Below are positions 33,841 through 43,734 of a DNA stretch of 64,000 nt, in pieces. The notes beneath the pieces are model-generated. The model saw nothing but the letters and a program-made list of their open reading frames with translations. It was not told where the DNA came from and did not search any database. The translations under genes were made by a program, and so were the position numbers. How positions within the stretch are numbered: the stretch's first letter is position 1; every line of letters begins with the position of its first letter. The DNA comes from an uncultured Aquimarina sp. (lineage in GTDB: Bacteria; Bacteroidota; Bacteroidia; Flavobacteriales; Flavobacteriaceae): positions 248,001 to 312,000 of the forward strand of contig NZ_CANMQT010000003.1 in NCBI RefSeq assembly GCF_947500065.1, written 5' to 3'.

Positions 33841-35412
33841 TTAATCAGGATATAATAATAGTCGTTCCGTTCTATGAAATGTTATTTTGTTCACGAATGC
33901 TTTTGGCGGAATTACTGTTGCTTCAAAAACCACCTCATTAGTTATCATATCTACTTCTATCGATTTACCTACGGGTCGTGCTCCATCTACGATATTACCT
34001 GGAGAAAATAACATATGGTTTTCGGCTTCCAGATAATCTACGTCAGAGACTATTCGTGAATACGTATCTGTACCTCGCTCCTTGCCATATTGCCATACTT
34101 GCTGGATTGTACGATTTTCTGTATTAATCTTATAGGATACTGCACGACTATAGGTATTTATTTCTGAGAAATTTCTATTAAAGCCATTATCGAAAAGAAT
34201 AATATTCCCATCAGGCATTACTTTGGTAGCATGCTGATACCAGTTCCATTCAAAATCAAGATGATTTTCATCACCATTTAAAACCGCATGACTAGTAATT
34301 GGAACTCCAGTAGCATCCAATGGCTGTAATAAAAATTGCGTAAGGTCTATTCCATTTCCTGCAGTGCTCCAACCTTTATGCGCACCCATAATCCAAACCA
34401 CTTCATTATCAGCAGTAAGTTTAACAACTCCTTGTGTTCGTCCGGATATAATGATACTGTCATCAAATGGGTCATAACTCACACCATTTACGTGAATCCA
34501 ATCAATCGCATTATCTGTTAATGTTGTTCTTTGATTATCCAAAGATTGGTTGAGATTCCACTCATTTATCACCTCTTTACTGTTTCTATCAATTTCTATG
34601 ATATAATCCTCTATAGTGCTTTCTCCATATTTATCTACAGAAACCAAGAAATTTCCATTTGGTTTTTCGAATACTTCATGATGAAATCTATAGCCTGGCA
34701 TATCCCAGGTATTCACAATAGTACCAAAAAGGTCTACTTCATATATCGCATCAGGTTCTCTATTAGCAAAATAGAAGTTACCATTAGCAAGACGATGCGG
34801 CCCGTTATCATAATGTAAGTTATTTAAATCCGGATGATTTATATAATCTAAATACCAACGAATATCTCCGTAAGCATCGAACATAAATGGTCTAAATGGA
34901 TGTACATTCTGACTATAACCATAATAGTTTACCATCGTCATTCCTTTGGCTATTAGATCTCGCTTAGCAGTTTCTATACTAATCATAGGCATATCCGCTA
35001 TAAGAGGATTTGTGCTGATTATATAGGTTTTTATACCCAATTCTACTCCATCAGAGTTAAAAAAAGTGATTCTAACGCTGTTTTGAAAGTCAGCATAAAG
35101 TCCGTGAACAGGTATTTGCAAGGTCGTTCCTAATTCCGGAAAATCTTTTACAACATCAGAATCTTCACCATTTTTTCCTAGCACCCTAATACGCACGCGA
35201 ACTATCTCGCTCGTTGTCAAAGAAATCATAGCAGAAAGCGGTGCGTATCCCGATGGATTTAGAGTTACTTCTTCCTCTATTACTATTCCAGAAGGTAGAG
35301 AATCTATAATTTCAGGGGTTATTACCGTTGTTTCATCTTCTTGACATGAAATAAAAATGAACATACATAGACAGACTAGTATTCCAATTCTTGGACGCAG
35401 ACTAAAACTCAT
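33841..35412 (-). CDS. Arylsulfotransferase (ASST)-like lipoprotein
   Basis: This 523-residue lipoprotein (lipobox FISC near residue 23) starts with a ~100-residue beta-sandwich-like domain. Residues ~130-520 form a beta-propeller of the bacterial aryl-sulfate sulfotransferase type: PHRLANGNFYF, FHHEVFEKPNGNFL, then DWIHVNGVSYD with a candidate catalytic His. Then come WYQHATKVMPDGNIILFDNG and SRAVSYKIN. ASST enzymes move sulfate between phenols outside the cytoplasm. Here a catalytic His cannot be pinned without alignment, so some other propeller role is possible. It is a stand-alone gene, upstream of the TetR locus on the same strand with a ~98-bp gap. Confidence 0.8.
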   Translation of the reverse strand: MSFSLRPRIGILVCLCMFIFISCQEDETTVITPEIIDSLPSGIVIEEEVTLNPSGYAPLSAMISLTTSEIVRVRIRVLGKNGEDSDVVKDFPELGTTLQIPVHGLYADFQNSVRITFFNSDGVELGIKTYIISTNPLIADMPMISIETAKRDLIAKGMTMVNYYGYSQNVHPFRPFMFDAYGDIRWYLDYINHPDLNNLHYDNGPHRLANGNFYFANREPDAIYEVDLFGTIVNTWDMPGYRFHHEVFEKPNGNFLVSVDKYGESTIEDYIIEIDRNSKEVINEWNLNQSLDNQRTTLTDNAIDWIHVNGVSYDPFDDSIIISGRTQGVVKLTADNEVVWIMGAHKGWSTAGNGIDLTQFLLQPLDATGVPITSHAVLNGDENHLDFEWNWYQHATKVMPDGNIILFDNGFNRNFSEINTYSRAVSYKINTENRTIQQVWQYGKERGTDTYSRIVSDVDYLEAENHMLFSPGNIVDGARPVGKSIEVDMITNEVVFEATVIPPKAFVNKITFHRTERLLLYPD

Positions 35413-35715
35413 TTGTGTATAAAACTTAAGTTAGTTGAGTAACGAATTTATATAATTTATAAAGGAATGATCCTTTATTTATGGTAAAAACGAAAATTAT
35501 TACACAGTATTATGTTGTAATATGTATTCTTCATTTTTACTGCTCAGCTAACTTTCATAGTCGTATTATTATTTTAAAAGAAATTTCAACTTATAAGATA
35601 GTATTATTCAGAGTGTTTAGTAAATATTTTAGTTTAATCATTTTTTAATAAAATATAGCTGTTAATTAAGAATGCTTTAAGATAGAATATTGTATCTTAA
35701 ATGTTTTACTAACAG
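35413..35715. other. 303-bp divergent spacer
   Basis: It carries the promoters of the ASST-like gene (minus) and the small cytochrome gene (plus). The only clear structure is the inverted repeat at 35676-35701. Confidence 0.5.
35676..35701. promoter_or_regulatory. Inverted repeat before the cytochrome gene
   Basis: TTTAAGATA-N8-TATCTTAAA has perfect 9-bp arms. It ends 14 bp before the ATG, so it is either an operator or an RNA hairpin that would cover the ribosome-binding region. Confidence 0.5.
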
Positions 35716-36129
35716 ATGTTTAGCTATACCAAAATATTGCTGGTGTTTTTTACAACACTTGTGTTTTCAGCACGTAGTTGTGTTCGGGATACGAGTACTT
35801 CTTATGCAAAAAAAGATGTAACTTCTTCAGAAGAAAAACCACGCCCAGTTAATGCTGATAAAAGCACATTTGAGGAGAATTCTGAAATTACACGAGCAGT
35901 TCTCATTACTCATTGTGGTAGTTGTCACCAAAGCTCTCTCGATACCCATAAACCGGAAGCGATTAAGATTTTTGATCTTGATATGGCTGCCAACTGGCAT
36001 ACTTCATTGTCTGTAGAGAATCTACCGGGAATTGCTGACCGCATAAAAAATAAACCAGCAATTACTTCACAACAAAAAGAAGCAATCGATACCTTCTTAA
36101 AATTAAAGGAATGGCAATCGAAGCAATAA
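35716..36129 (+). CDS. Small c-type cytochrome-like protein
   Basis: This 137-residue protein starts with a signal sequence (residues 5-20) and then a Cys at residue 22 (SARSC), so it may be a lipoprotein. A low-complexity linker follows. A single heme-c attachment motif CGSCH near residue 74 lies in a helix like that of cytochrome c. The distal ligand is probably the Met in LDMAANW, since no later Met is present. A C-terminal amphipathic helix (QKEAIDTFLKLKEW) matches the closing helix of the cytochrome c fold. It is very short for the family. The electron partner is unknown and the gene stands alone. Confidence 0.75.
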   Translation: MFSYTKILLVFFTTLVFSARSCVRDTSTSYAKKDVTSSEEKPRPVNADKSTFEENSEITRAVLITHCGSCHQSSLDTHKPEAIKIFDLDMAANWHTSLSVENLPGIADRIKNKPAITSQQKEAIDTFLKLKEWQSKQ

Positions 36130-36373
36130 ACCATTAAATTTAATAAAAACCTTACGAGAACAAGTAGAAATAAAATCAGTTCTATAAACGTATTATAGAA
36201 CTGATTTAAAATAATTGAGATTGTAGGGCGACAAGCTCAATTGACAGGGGTATTTTACTGGTTTTATTTTTATCACGAACGAAAATTCATATTTCCTGTT
36301 ATCCCAACCTTCTATGTATCAGGTAAAATCGAAGCCGAGCCTTGAGGAATTCATGAGATTATACTTATATTAT

Positions 36374-37714
36374 CTACTCCCATTGCACCATATTGTTAAG
36401 GTCTTGCTTATCAAACCAATAACCTCTTAACATAACACCTTCCGGAGATTCTAAAACTTCTAGGTTTTCTAAAGGATTAGATGATAATAGTACCATATGC
36501 GCCTTATAGTCTTCTTGTATTTTGCCAGCGTAGTAATTGTTATCAATAAAGAGATTAATATACGCTCCTGCATTGGCAGTTCCTGCTTTTAATGCCTCGT
36601 ATTTGCTTAATCCTGCTTTCGTCAAGTTCTTAATTTCATCAATTGCTGATTGACCTGGCGCCAATCCAGGAAACCCAGTATCAGTACCTACAAGAATCTT
36701 TACACCTGCCTTATGAAAATGTTTAACTATTGGAAAATACAATTTATACACTTTTTCTATATATCCTCTGCTATCTACATCTCTTGAACCGTACCAATCT
36801 TGTTTATATAACTTTAAAATTTTAGAGTGTAAACGCTTGGTTTCTGGCAACTGCAATATAGAATCCATAACCTCTGGTTTCCCCCAAGTCTGTTCTATTT
36901 TTTCATATGCAACCATATTTGCAGTTAACCAGATATTTTGTGCTGCTGCTTTCTTAGCAAAATCTATTATCTCTTTTTCATCAAATTCTGTGAACTGTGT
37001 ATAGATAAACTCTTCTGTATGTGCCATAGATTTTTGCCCTATTCGTAGCGCATCATCTGCAGTTAAATTTCTAGGAATATGACCCATTGCGTGAACGCCT
37101 TCCCTCCTAGCTATTTTTATCATATGTTCAAACTGGGGTATCGTCATTTGTCCATATATTTTGATGAAATCGTATCCCTTTTCTTTATCTTCTATAATTC
37201 GTTCTTCAATTTTAGCTAAGGATACTTCTTTAAAATTTGGACGATTTAGTTCACGTACTACTCCTCCACGACCAGCAGTATATATATCAGGACCTAAGAT
37301 TTTATTATTCTTGATATTCTCTCTTAATTTTAAAACTTTCTTGGAGCCACCAAGATTTAGTACGGTAGTTACACCACTATTAACATACGCTCGGATCCAT
37401 TCTTCAGAACCTTTATGAGTTAAATGTACATGAGTGTCTGTTAAACCAGGAATTAAATACTTGGTATGATTACCATCAATTATTTTCGCTCCATCTGGTA
37501 TCTGAATATCTGTACTGGCTCCAATTTCTATGATTTTATCATTTTTTATGAGAACAGTCTGAGACATTTTGGGAATCGAATCCTGCATTGTAAGTACATG
37601 TACATTTATAAAAGCTTTAATAGGTTCTTGTTCTTTTATGGTAAAATTTTGTGCATTGTTTGTACATCCCCATAAAAGACCAATTATCATGAGTGTGTAT
37701 TTAATGTTATTCAT
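36374..37714 (-). CDS. Secreted amidohydrolase
   Basis: This 446-residue lipoprotein or signal-peptide protein (LLWGC, Cys16) belongs to the amidohydrolase superfamily with metal-dependent TIM-barrel hydrolase fold. The first metal site is DTHVHL near residue 95. A Lys for the carbamate bridge is in FIKIYGQM near 187. His residues follow in AMGHIP and AHTEEF, and the Asp is in VGTDTGFPG near 345. Substrates of such imidazolonepropionase/prolidase-like enzymes range from dipeptides to hydantoins. It is 36 bp downstream of a second amidohydrolase gene, probably in one operon. Confidence 0.9.
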   Translation of the reverse strand: MNNIKYTLMIIGLLWGCTNNAQNFTIKEQEPIKAFINVHVLTMQDSIPKMSQTVLIKNDKIIEIGASTDIQIPDGAKIIDGNHTKYLIPGLTDTHVHLTHKGSEEWIRAYVNSGVTTVLNLGGSKKVLKLRENIKNNKILGPDIYTAGRGGVVRELNRPNFKEVSLAKIEERIIEDKEKGYDFIKIYGQMTIPQFEHMIKIARREGVHAMGHIPRNLTADDALRIGQKSMAHTEEFIYTQFTEFDEKEIIDFAKKAAAQNIWLTANMVAYEKIEQTWGKPEVMDSILQLPETKRLHSKILKLYKQDWYGSRDVDSRGYIEKVYKLYFPIVKHFHKAGVKILVGTDTGFPGLAPGQSAIDEIKNLTKAGLSKYEALKAGTANAGAYINLFIDNNYYAGKIQEDYKAHMVLLSSNPLENLEVLESPEGVMLRGYWFDKQDLNNMVQWE

Positions 37715-37749
37715 TGTTTCTATATTTAATTAAAGAAATTACATATCTA

Positions 37750-39273
37750 CTATAAATGGGTATCAATACTCACTTTTCTACTTCTATCATTTGCATTTTT
37801 AACCGATTCTAACATCTTGTCTAGTGTAGATCGATCTATAAGATTTCCATTAATAATTACCGATTGGATCTTTCTGGTATTATTAATATCTTGAAGAGGG
37901 TTATTATTTAACAATACCAAATCAGCATCAAAACCTACTTCTATTCTACCTGTATTATTTTGCATCCATTCCCCAGCATTTCGTGTTGCTGTTTGTAACA
38001 CTTGTTCATTATTTAATCCTACGTTGCTTAGAGAGGTTAACTCATCGTGTAGTGAAAAACCTGGAACAGTACAAGCTCCATTAGAATCAGTTCCGGCGAT
38101 TATGGTCACATTGTGTTTTAATAATGCTCTAGCCATAACATGTATTGCCTTCGCATATGCGTCCCAGAAAACTTTTACTTCTTTACTTCTTTCGGGATCG
38201 TTTTTGATCTCCAAATTTTCATAGGAATTATTACCTGGAAGCCATCCTTTTCCCATTCTAGAACCTTCTACTATGCCTGGGTTTACATATTCCAATTCTA
38301 TTTCTTTAATAAAATTATCAAGATCAAATTTTTGTTTTGGAAAGCTTTCTATAATCCAAACAGTAGAAGAAATTACTATTTTATTTTCCTTTAGCTTTAT
38401 GGCAATTGCATCAGCATTTTCATTGAGGTACTTTAAATAATCTTCAGTATTGTCAGTATACAAGCCTCCAAATTCCGTCATGGTACTTTTTGTAATCTCT
38501 TCTATATGCGCTAATTGTGTTTGTCCAGAATCATAAAAATCATCTAAACTAACGTCATATGTTAAATGTCCTACAGTTGGTATATTTTGTTTTTTCGCTT
38601 CTTTCACGATCGCATGATAAATTTCGGGGCTTAAAAAAGAACTCAATTTAATAGCGTCATAGCCTTGTTCTTTATACTTCGTAACCGCTTTCTGTGCTTT
38701 TTTGACAGTGGTATAATTATGTTGAGCTCCAAACCATTTCCTTATTTTTCGCATTAATCCTTTTCTACTTCCAACTTTTGTTGTTGCTACATATATTTTA
38801 GGACTAAGAGTTCCGCCTTCGGCTTCTTTTCTCCATGCTAAGTGTTGTTTCGTTCCAAACATTTCGGCAATGCCAGTAACTCCATTAGCAAGATATAGTA
38901 AAAGATCATTTTTACTTTTCTTCAAATGCGCATGGGTGTCTATAAGCCCTGGAATCAAGTATTTTCCTGTACCATCAATTACGGTATACTCATTAGAAAT
39001 TACATTTCCTTCAGTAATAGATTGAATTTTTCCGTCCTTTATCAATACGGTTAAACTGTCTGTCATCTTGGAGCAATCTGCAGATAGTACATTGACATTC
39101 GTAATAGCTATTGGGTTGGATAGTGTTTTAAAAACTGAAGCGTCTACTATTTCTGTTTTTGCTCCGAGATGATGATTGATTTGTGATTTAACTCCGATAC
39201 AGGAACCTATACTAATAACCATTACTATCAGCAATGTTCCGATTATCCATTTTTTGATTGATCTACGTTTCAT
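37750..39273 (-). CDS. Membrane-anchored or lipoprotein amidohydrolase
   Basis: The frame opens at 39315, but the internal Met at 39273 gives a better start (MKRRSIKKWIIGTLL). It begins a lipoprotein signal with Cys in IGSC. The ~507-residue product is an amidohydrolase: DTHAHLKK near residue 100, KLSSFLSPEIYH with the bridging Lys near 190, VGHLTYD, AHIEEI, and AGTDSNGACTVPG near 400. It is paralogous to the gene 36 bp downstream. Tandem secreted amidohydrolases like this usually act on peptides or amides in the periplasm. Substrate not determinable. Confidence 0.88.
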   Translation of the reverse strand: MKRRSIKKWIIGTLLIVMVISIGSCIGVKSQINHHLGAKTEIVDASVFKTLSNPIAITNVNVLSADCSKMTDSLTVLIKDGKIQSITEGNVISNEYTVIDGTGKYLIPGLIDTHAHLKKSKNDLLLYLANGVTGIAEMFGTKQHLAWRKEAEGGTLSPKIYVATTKVGSRKGLMRKIRKWFGAQHNYTTVKKAQKAVTKYKEQGYDAIKLSSFLSPEIYHAIVKEAKKQNIPTVGHLTYDVSLDDFYDSGQTQLAHIEEITKSTMTEFGGLYTDNTEDYLKYLNENADAIAIKLKENKIVISSTVWIIESFPKQKFDLDNFIKEIELEYVNPGIVEGSRMGKGWLPGNNSYENLEIKNDPERSKEVKVFWDAYAKAIHVMARALLKHNVTIIAGTDSNGACTVPGFSLHDELTSLSNVGLNNEQVLQTATRNAGEWMQNNTGRIEVGFDADLVLLNNNPLQDINNTRKIQSVIINGNLIDRSTLDKMLESVKNANDRSRKVSIDTHL

Positions 39274-39555
39274 TTGTTTTTTGATGAATTTTAAAGTGAT
39301 TGTTAAAACGTACAAAAGAATAATAAATAGGATTATTTAGGGTCTCATTGCTTCTAAAGAGACAAAAAAGGGATGAAGTAAGGATTATTAGTGATGTTTG
39401 ATATATATTATTTAGTACTACAATCCCTTTCTATTTAAAGAAGTTAATTGCGGTATTGATTAGTATAAACTTCTTTTACAGCCTGTAATATGTCTTCCAA
39501 TGCTGTTCTGTGTAAATATTTTCAATTAGGAATTACCACCTAAATCTTTCTGGAA

Positions 39556-40686
39556 CTATTTCAAGCTATTCTTAAATTCTGAAGGGGATTGTCCTGTTTC
39601 TTTCTTAAACAACCTATAAAAACTTGCTTTGGATTTAAAACCACATTCATACGCAATTCCTTCTATGGTATAATCCGTATATGAAGGTGAAGCAATCAAT
39701 TTCTTAAATTCGTTGATACGATATGAATTGATAAAATTATAAAAAGAAATTTTGACATATTGGTTTAATAAAGCTGACAACTTTTTATCAGTTATACCAA
39801 TTCCAATAGCTAGTTTGTTCAGCGTTAATTCTTCGTCTAGATATGGTTTTTCATTTTCCATATGATATATAAGTGACTTTTCTAATATCAAAAACTCAGA
39901 TTCTTGCTGTTCAGTTATTAATTCTTTGTTTGGACTGGTAACAATATCATTTTCTAACAAAAAATATGGAATCAATACTTTGGATTGTTTGATACCGTAA
40001 TAGGCACCATAAAAAATAGAAATCGACGTAAATAGCATTATAGTATTTTGTGTTCGCCATCCTAGATAACCAAAAAATAATTGATACCCAGCAAAAAACA
40101 GATCTATAATAATGACAATAAGAGGTGCTATTAATAGATAGCGAACCCAGATGAAATTGTTATGTTCGATATATGAATAATTACATTGTAAAGCGCGCTT
40201 GAATCTATAAAAAGTTTTAAAACTTATATATATGTATATTAAAAATATAACATCTAGCGACAAACGTTTTACAGGCATAAGATATTCCTGAAGAACGTTT
40301 TTATAACTAACAAAGTATTCTTCGGTAATCACTGCAATTTCATAGGGCAGTGAAACAAAAAATACAAAAAGAACAAACGGTATTAAATGGATCACAGCAT
40401 TTTTTAATACTTTTTCATCTTTTAAAAACAACGATTGAATGTATAATAATAGTAGTGGTCCAAGAGCCAATTTTACGCCTAGAGTAAGTATAAAACCAAT
40501 CCTTAATAAGATGGTTATATTATGGATTGAAGCATAGGATTCTAGGATAACGATAATTAGCAATCCAAAAAAAGCGATTAAAATTGATTTGGGTAGTCCC
40601 CGATCTTTGGATTTATATAAAATATACATATAAATGCTTGCGACAAGCATTCCGGCGATAAAAAGGAAATCGTAAACTAATTTCAC
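39556..40686 (-). CDS. Membrane AraC-type regulator
   Basis: This 376-residue protein has seven hydrophobic segments over residues 4-235 and a C-terminal AraC domain at 265-375 (IEGIAYECGFKSKASFYRLFKK, then GQSPSEFK). It has the same architecture as the genes at 11143 and 42582. It is divergent from the acyltransferase gene at 40956, with two inverted repeats between them. It may regulate that gene or the amidohydrolase pair 240 bp downstream. Confidence 0.9.
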   Translation of the reverse strand: MKLVYDFLFIAGMLVASIYMYILYKSKDRGLPKSILIAFFGLLIIVILESYASIHNITILLRIGFILTLGVKLALGPLLLLYIQSLFLKDEKVLKNAVIHLIPFVLFVFFVSLPYEIAVITEEYFVSYKNVLQEYLMPVKRLSLDVIFLIYIYISFKTFYRFKRALQCNYSYIEHNNFIWVRYLLIAPLIVIIIDLFFAGYQLFFGYLGWRTQNTIMLFTSISIFYGAYYGIKQSKVLIPYFLLENDIVTSPNKELITEQQESEFLILEKSLIYHMENEKPYLDEELTLNKLAIGIGITDKKLSALLNQYVKISFYNFINSYRINEFKKLIASPSYTDYTIEGIAYECGFKSKASFYRLFKKETGQSPSEFKNSLK

Positions 40687-40810
40687 CTATAATTTTTGAT
40701 CAAATATAAGTAGTAAATATTTTTTAAACTACTATAAAAGTGTTGAATTACAGACACCTGAAAAATGGTAGATTAATAACATATCTTCTCTCCTACACTT
40801 CTAAAAGTTT

Positions 40811-40853
40811 ACAGTACAAATGAGTTATTTACTACATATCAGCATTGTACTGT
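40811..40853. promoter_or_regulatory. Inverted repeat ACAGTACAA / TTGTACTGT
   Basis: Perfect 9-bp arms 25 nt apart in the divergent spacer between the AraC and acyltransferase genes; a candidate operator pair. Confidence 0.4.
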
Positions 40854-40882
40854 TAGGTATAAATATCAATAACCCGACAATC

Positions 40883-40907
40883 ACACGACATTATTAAAAT
40901 GTCGTGT
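40883..40907. promoter_or_regulatory. Hairpin ACACGACATT-N5-AATGTCGTGT in acyltransferase leader
   Basis: A perfect 10-bp stem with a 5-nt loop and TTTC after it, 48 bp before the acyltransferase ATG. The flanking genes diverge, so it does not end either of them. It may be an attenuator, a small-RNA terminator or an operator. Confidence 0.4.
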
Positions 40908-40955
40908 TTCTGAGAGTTATAAAGACTTAGTTTTACTCTCATCAATCCAATAGCT

Positions 40956-42134
40956 ATGCAAAAAATCGAAAGACGTTATGATCTTGATTGGTGGCGTGTA
41001 ATCTCCATCTTTCTTGTTTTTTTACATCATATAGGAATGCCTTTTAATGGTGATGATTTTCATATCATGAATGTTGAGTCCAGCAAATTACTAGATGATA
41101 TCATGGTGTTTTTTGAACAGTTTAGACTACCATTACTATTCATCATTTCTGGAACAGGAACAGTGTTCGCTTTCTCTAAACGAAGCTGGAGACAGTTTTT
41201 GAAAGAGCGTGCTACTCGGTTATTAGTTCCTTTAGTTTTTGGAGTATTTATTATTGTGCCACCTCAAACATATATCGAGCATATTGAATCATATACTTCT
41301 TATGCAGAATTCTATACAAACATTCTAGAGCATTTGGATGTGAATCACCTCTGGTTTATTGAAAACCTGTTTTACCTTTCTGTAGTAAGTATTCCTTTTA
41401 TACTTTGGATAAAATCAACCCATTCGAAATCTTTCAAAACTGTTTTAGGTAATTTTTGCTCAAAACCACTTGGTATATTTGCTCTGGTGATACCTCTTAT
41501 CATTCTCAAGGTTGTTGCTAAGAAATACTTTCCGGAAGATGACAAGTCTATTACTAATCTGTCAACTACCTTATTTTATGGATATTTTTTCATAATGGGA
41601 ATTATATTAGCGGGAACACCAATTTTATGGAGCTTATTTAAAAAATATCGAAAACTAAATCGTGCAATCACAATTTTAACAATCATTATATTTTATACTT
41701 ATTATTTCTTACCAGAAGGTATTGCAGCTGCTTATTGGGATATTCCTACTAGATGGGATATTTGGTATGGTCTGACTTCACTGATAAGTTGGTCTGTTAT
41801 CATTACTTTATTAGGATATGGTCAGATTTGGTTAGCTAAACCAAGTAGTTTATTGAAGAAACTTAACGAAGGTATCTATCCTTTTTACATCCTCCATCAG
41901 ACTGTTCTTATTATAATAGGATACTACATTTTACCACAATCTTGGGGCATCCTATCAAAACTTTTGGTTTTAGCGCTTACATCCTTTGTAGTTATTCTAT
42001 TTATCTATCGCTGGTGTATATACCCTTTTAAATTTGCTCGTTTTCTTTTTGGTATCAAAACGGCTCCAAGGATAAAAGTCAATCGTAACGACCTCATACG
42101 GCACAACAAAAAGCAGCAATCTATATCATCCTGA
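40956..42134 (+). CDS. Integral membrane acyltransferase family 3 protein
   Basis: This 392-residue protein has about ten membrane segments. It opens with RRYDLDWWRVISIFLVFLHH, the signature of the acyltransferase-3/OpgC family with the conserved His near residue 23. RLPLLFIISGTGTVFAF and WSWRQFLKERATRLLVPLVFG-like segments follow. Members acylate sugars, glucans or lipids at the outer face of the inner membrane. The C-terminus is a short basic cytoplasmic tail. It is a single gene followed by a strong terminator shared with the cold-shock gene. Confidence 0.88.
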   Translation: MQKIERRYDLDWWRVISIFLVFLHHIGMPFNGDDFHIMNVESSKLLDDIMVFFEQFRLPLLFIISGTGTVFAFSKRSWRQFLKERATRLLVPLVFGVFIIVPPQTYIEHIESYTSYAEFYTNILEHLDVNHLWFIENLFYLSVVSIPFILWIKSTHSKSFKTVLGNFCSKPLGIFALVIPLIILKVVAKKYFPEDDKSITNLSTTLFYGYFFIMGIILAGTPILWSLFKKYRKLNRAITILTIIIFYTYYFLPEGIAAAYWDIPTRWDIWYGLTSLISWSVIITLLGYGQIWLAKPSSLLKKLNEGIYPFYILHQTVLIIIGYYILPQSWGILSKLLVLALTSFVVILFIYRWCIYPFKFARFLFGIKTAPRIKVNRNDLIRHNKKQQSISS

Positions 42135-42202
42135 AATTATAGGAGTGGCAATTGAAGTAATAGCTCATAATTTGATAAATCAGAAACTATGATTCAAAAT
42201 AA

Positions 42203-42232
42203 AAAAAGTCCATCAATATTGATGGACTTTTT
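42203..42232. terminator. Bidirectional terminator
   Basis: AAAAAGTCCATCA-ATAT-TGATGGACTTTTT has perfect 13-bp arms with T-tracts on both strands. It ends the acyltransferase gene (plus) and the cold-shock gene (minus). Confidence 0.92.
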
Positions 42233-42258
42233 ATTAAACTTGAAAGTATATGTATGTA

Positions 42259-42450
42259 TTAGATAACTTTTACGTTCACTGCGTTTAATCCTTTGTTACC
42301 TTCTTGTAGATCAAATTCAACTGTATCGCCTTCACGAACTTCGTCTACTAATCCAGAAATGTGTACAAAGTGATCTTTGTTAGCACCTTCTTCAGTGATA
42401 AATCCAAAACCTTTAGCGTCATTGAAGAATTTTACTGTTCCTTTATTCAT
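42259..42450 (-). CDS. Cold-shock protein
   Basis: This is a 63-residue cold-shock domain protein, an RNA/single-strand DNA chaperone. RNP1 is KGFGFI (residues 13-18) and RNP2 is HFVHI (27-31). It differs from the second copy at 51939-52130 by only a few residues (VDEVREGDTVEFDLQ against IDEVREGDEVEFDLK). Both genes have the same codons around the start and a terminator of matching design, so they come from a recent duplication. It is followed by the bidirectional terminator. Confidence 0.95.
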   Translation of the reverse strand: MNKGTVKFFNDAKGFGFITEEGANKDHFVHISGLVDEVREGDTVEFDLQEGNKGLNAVNVKVI

Positions 42451-42581
42451 TGTAATGTAATTAAATTAAAATATTGTTTTAAAATGCAAAAGTGCCCCCT
42501 TTTTTTCGATATACAATAGATTAATTGACTTATTTTCAATTTATTATAAATATTCGGTTATTATATCTACTAATACCAAAG

Positions 42582-43682
42582 TTAAATTTTATCTTTTCTG
42601 TATCTAGATGGTGTCACTCCTTCAAACTTTTTAAAGGCACTGTTAAAAGAAGAAAGACTGCTAAAACCTGTATCAAAAGCAATAGAAGAAATAGTGTATT
42701 TATCACCTTCTTTACTAGAAAGCAATTTCTTAGCTTCCTGGACTCGGTAATAATTAATGAAATCATTAAAGTTTCGCTTAGCATATTGATTAATTACAGA
42801 GGATGTAATTTGCGAACTTTTCCCTAACAGTTTACTAAGTTTTACTAAAGATAAATCAGGTTCAAGATATAATTTTGTATCAGTAATAAGTTTTGATATT
42901 TCATCAAATAACAGATTATTATCATTCGCTTTAAACACATCACCATCCAGATCCGTTGCTTTTAATTGATATGCTTTATAACTTAAAAAGTAGATAATTA
43001 CAGAATATAAAATAGGACCAACAATATAAGGAACCGTTTCATCTAGGATATTTAATACATAGGTCATCCAAATAACAGCAAAACCAATACTTAGTAGATG
43101 TAGCCAATTAAATATAGCTTTTTGAGATTTTGTTTGTAACCCTTGTTGATATTGTTTCTTTGTATTCTTTAAAATCCACAAACCTAAAGCAATATAGAAA
43201 GCTAAATGTAGGTATATAAAAACAAGACCACTCCCGAAAATGATAATGACTAGTTTGCTATTTTCATACCATTCTTTGGTAACAAAAAGGCTTGCAATAA
43301 AAATAAAAGCAAACGGAATGAGTTCTAAAAAATAATATTTTGGTAGTTTAAAATCGGCACGTGTCATCCCCAAAATATACCATCTAAAAAGCGGGCCAAT
43401 TAATAAAAGAAATGCCAACCCTATAAAAATAAAAATAGGTTCTAAGCCATCCCCAAAATTGAGCATTACAGATTTCCCTATTCTAAAAGCCATAAAGATG
43501 AGTATCAATCCAAGTATACGATTGGTTAATGTCTTTTTCTTTTTGAAAGCAATTAAATGGCAAGCAAATAGTATTCCATGCAAAAGTCCTGCACTACTAA
43601 TAACAACCAATAATAGATCTAAAAAACTCAATATATTATTTTTTCCAAATGTAGGGATATTTGATATCTCAAGGAAGTACAA
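42582..43682 (-). CDS. Membrane AraC-type regulator
   Basis: This 366-residue protein has an N-terminal seven-segment membrane region (residues 17-235) and a C-terminal AraC domain (260-366; ISSIAFDTGFSSLSSFNSAFKK, then GVTPSRYRK). The DJ-1-type gene lies 53 bp upstream on the same strand and may be co-transcribed or regulated by it. Confidence 0.9.
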   Translation of the reverse strand: MYFLEISNIPTFGKNNILSFLDLLLVVISSAGLLHGILFACHLIAFKKKKTLTNRILGLILIFMAFRIGKSVMLNFGDGLEPIFIFIGLAFLLLIGPLFRWYILGMTRADFKLPKYYFLELIPFAFIFIASLFVTKEWYENSKLVIIIFGSGLVFIYLHLAFYIALGLWILKNTKKQYQQGLQTKSQKAIFNWLHLLSIGFAVIWMTYVLNILDETVPYIVGPILYSVIIYFLSYKAYQLKATDLDGDVFKANDNNLLFDEISKLITDTKLYLEPDLSLVKLSKLLGKSSQITSSVINQYAKRNFNDFINYYRVQEAKKLLSSKEGDKYTISSIAFDTGFSSLSSFNSAFKKFEGVTPSRYRKDKI

Positions 43683-43734
43683 ACTCGAGTAAGAATTTGT
43701 ACTTCCTATTTAATAATAAAACATCAGTTATTTT

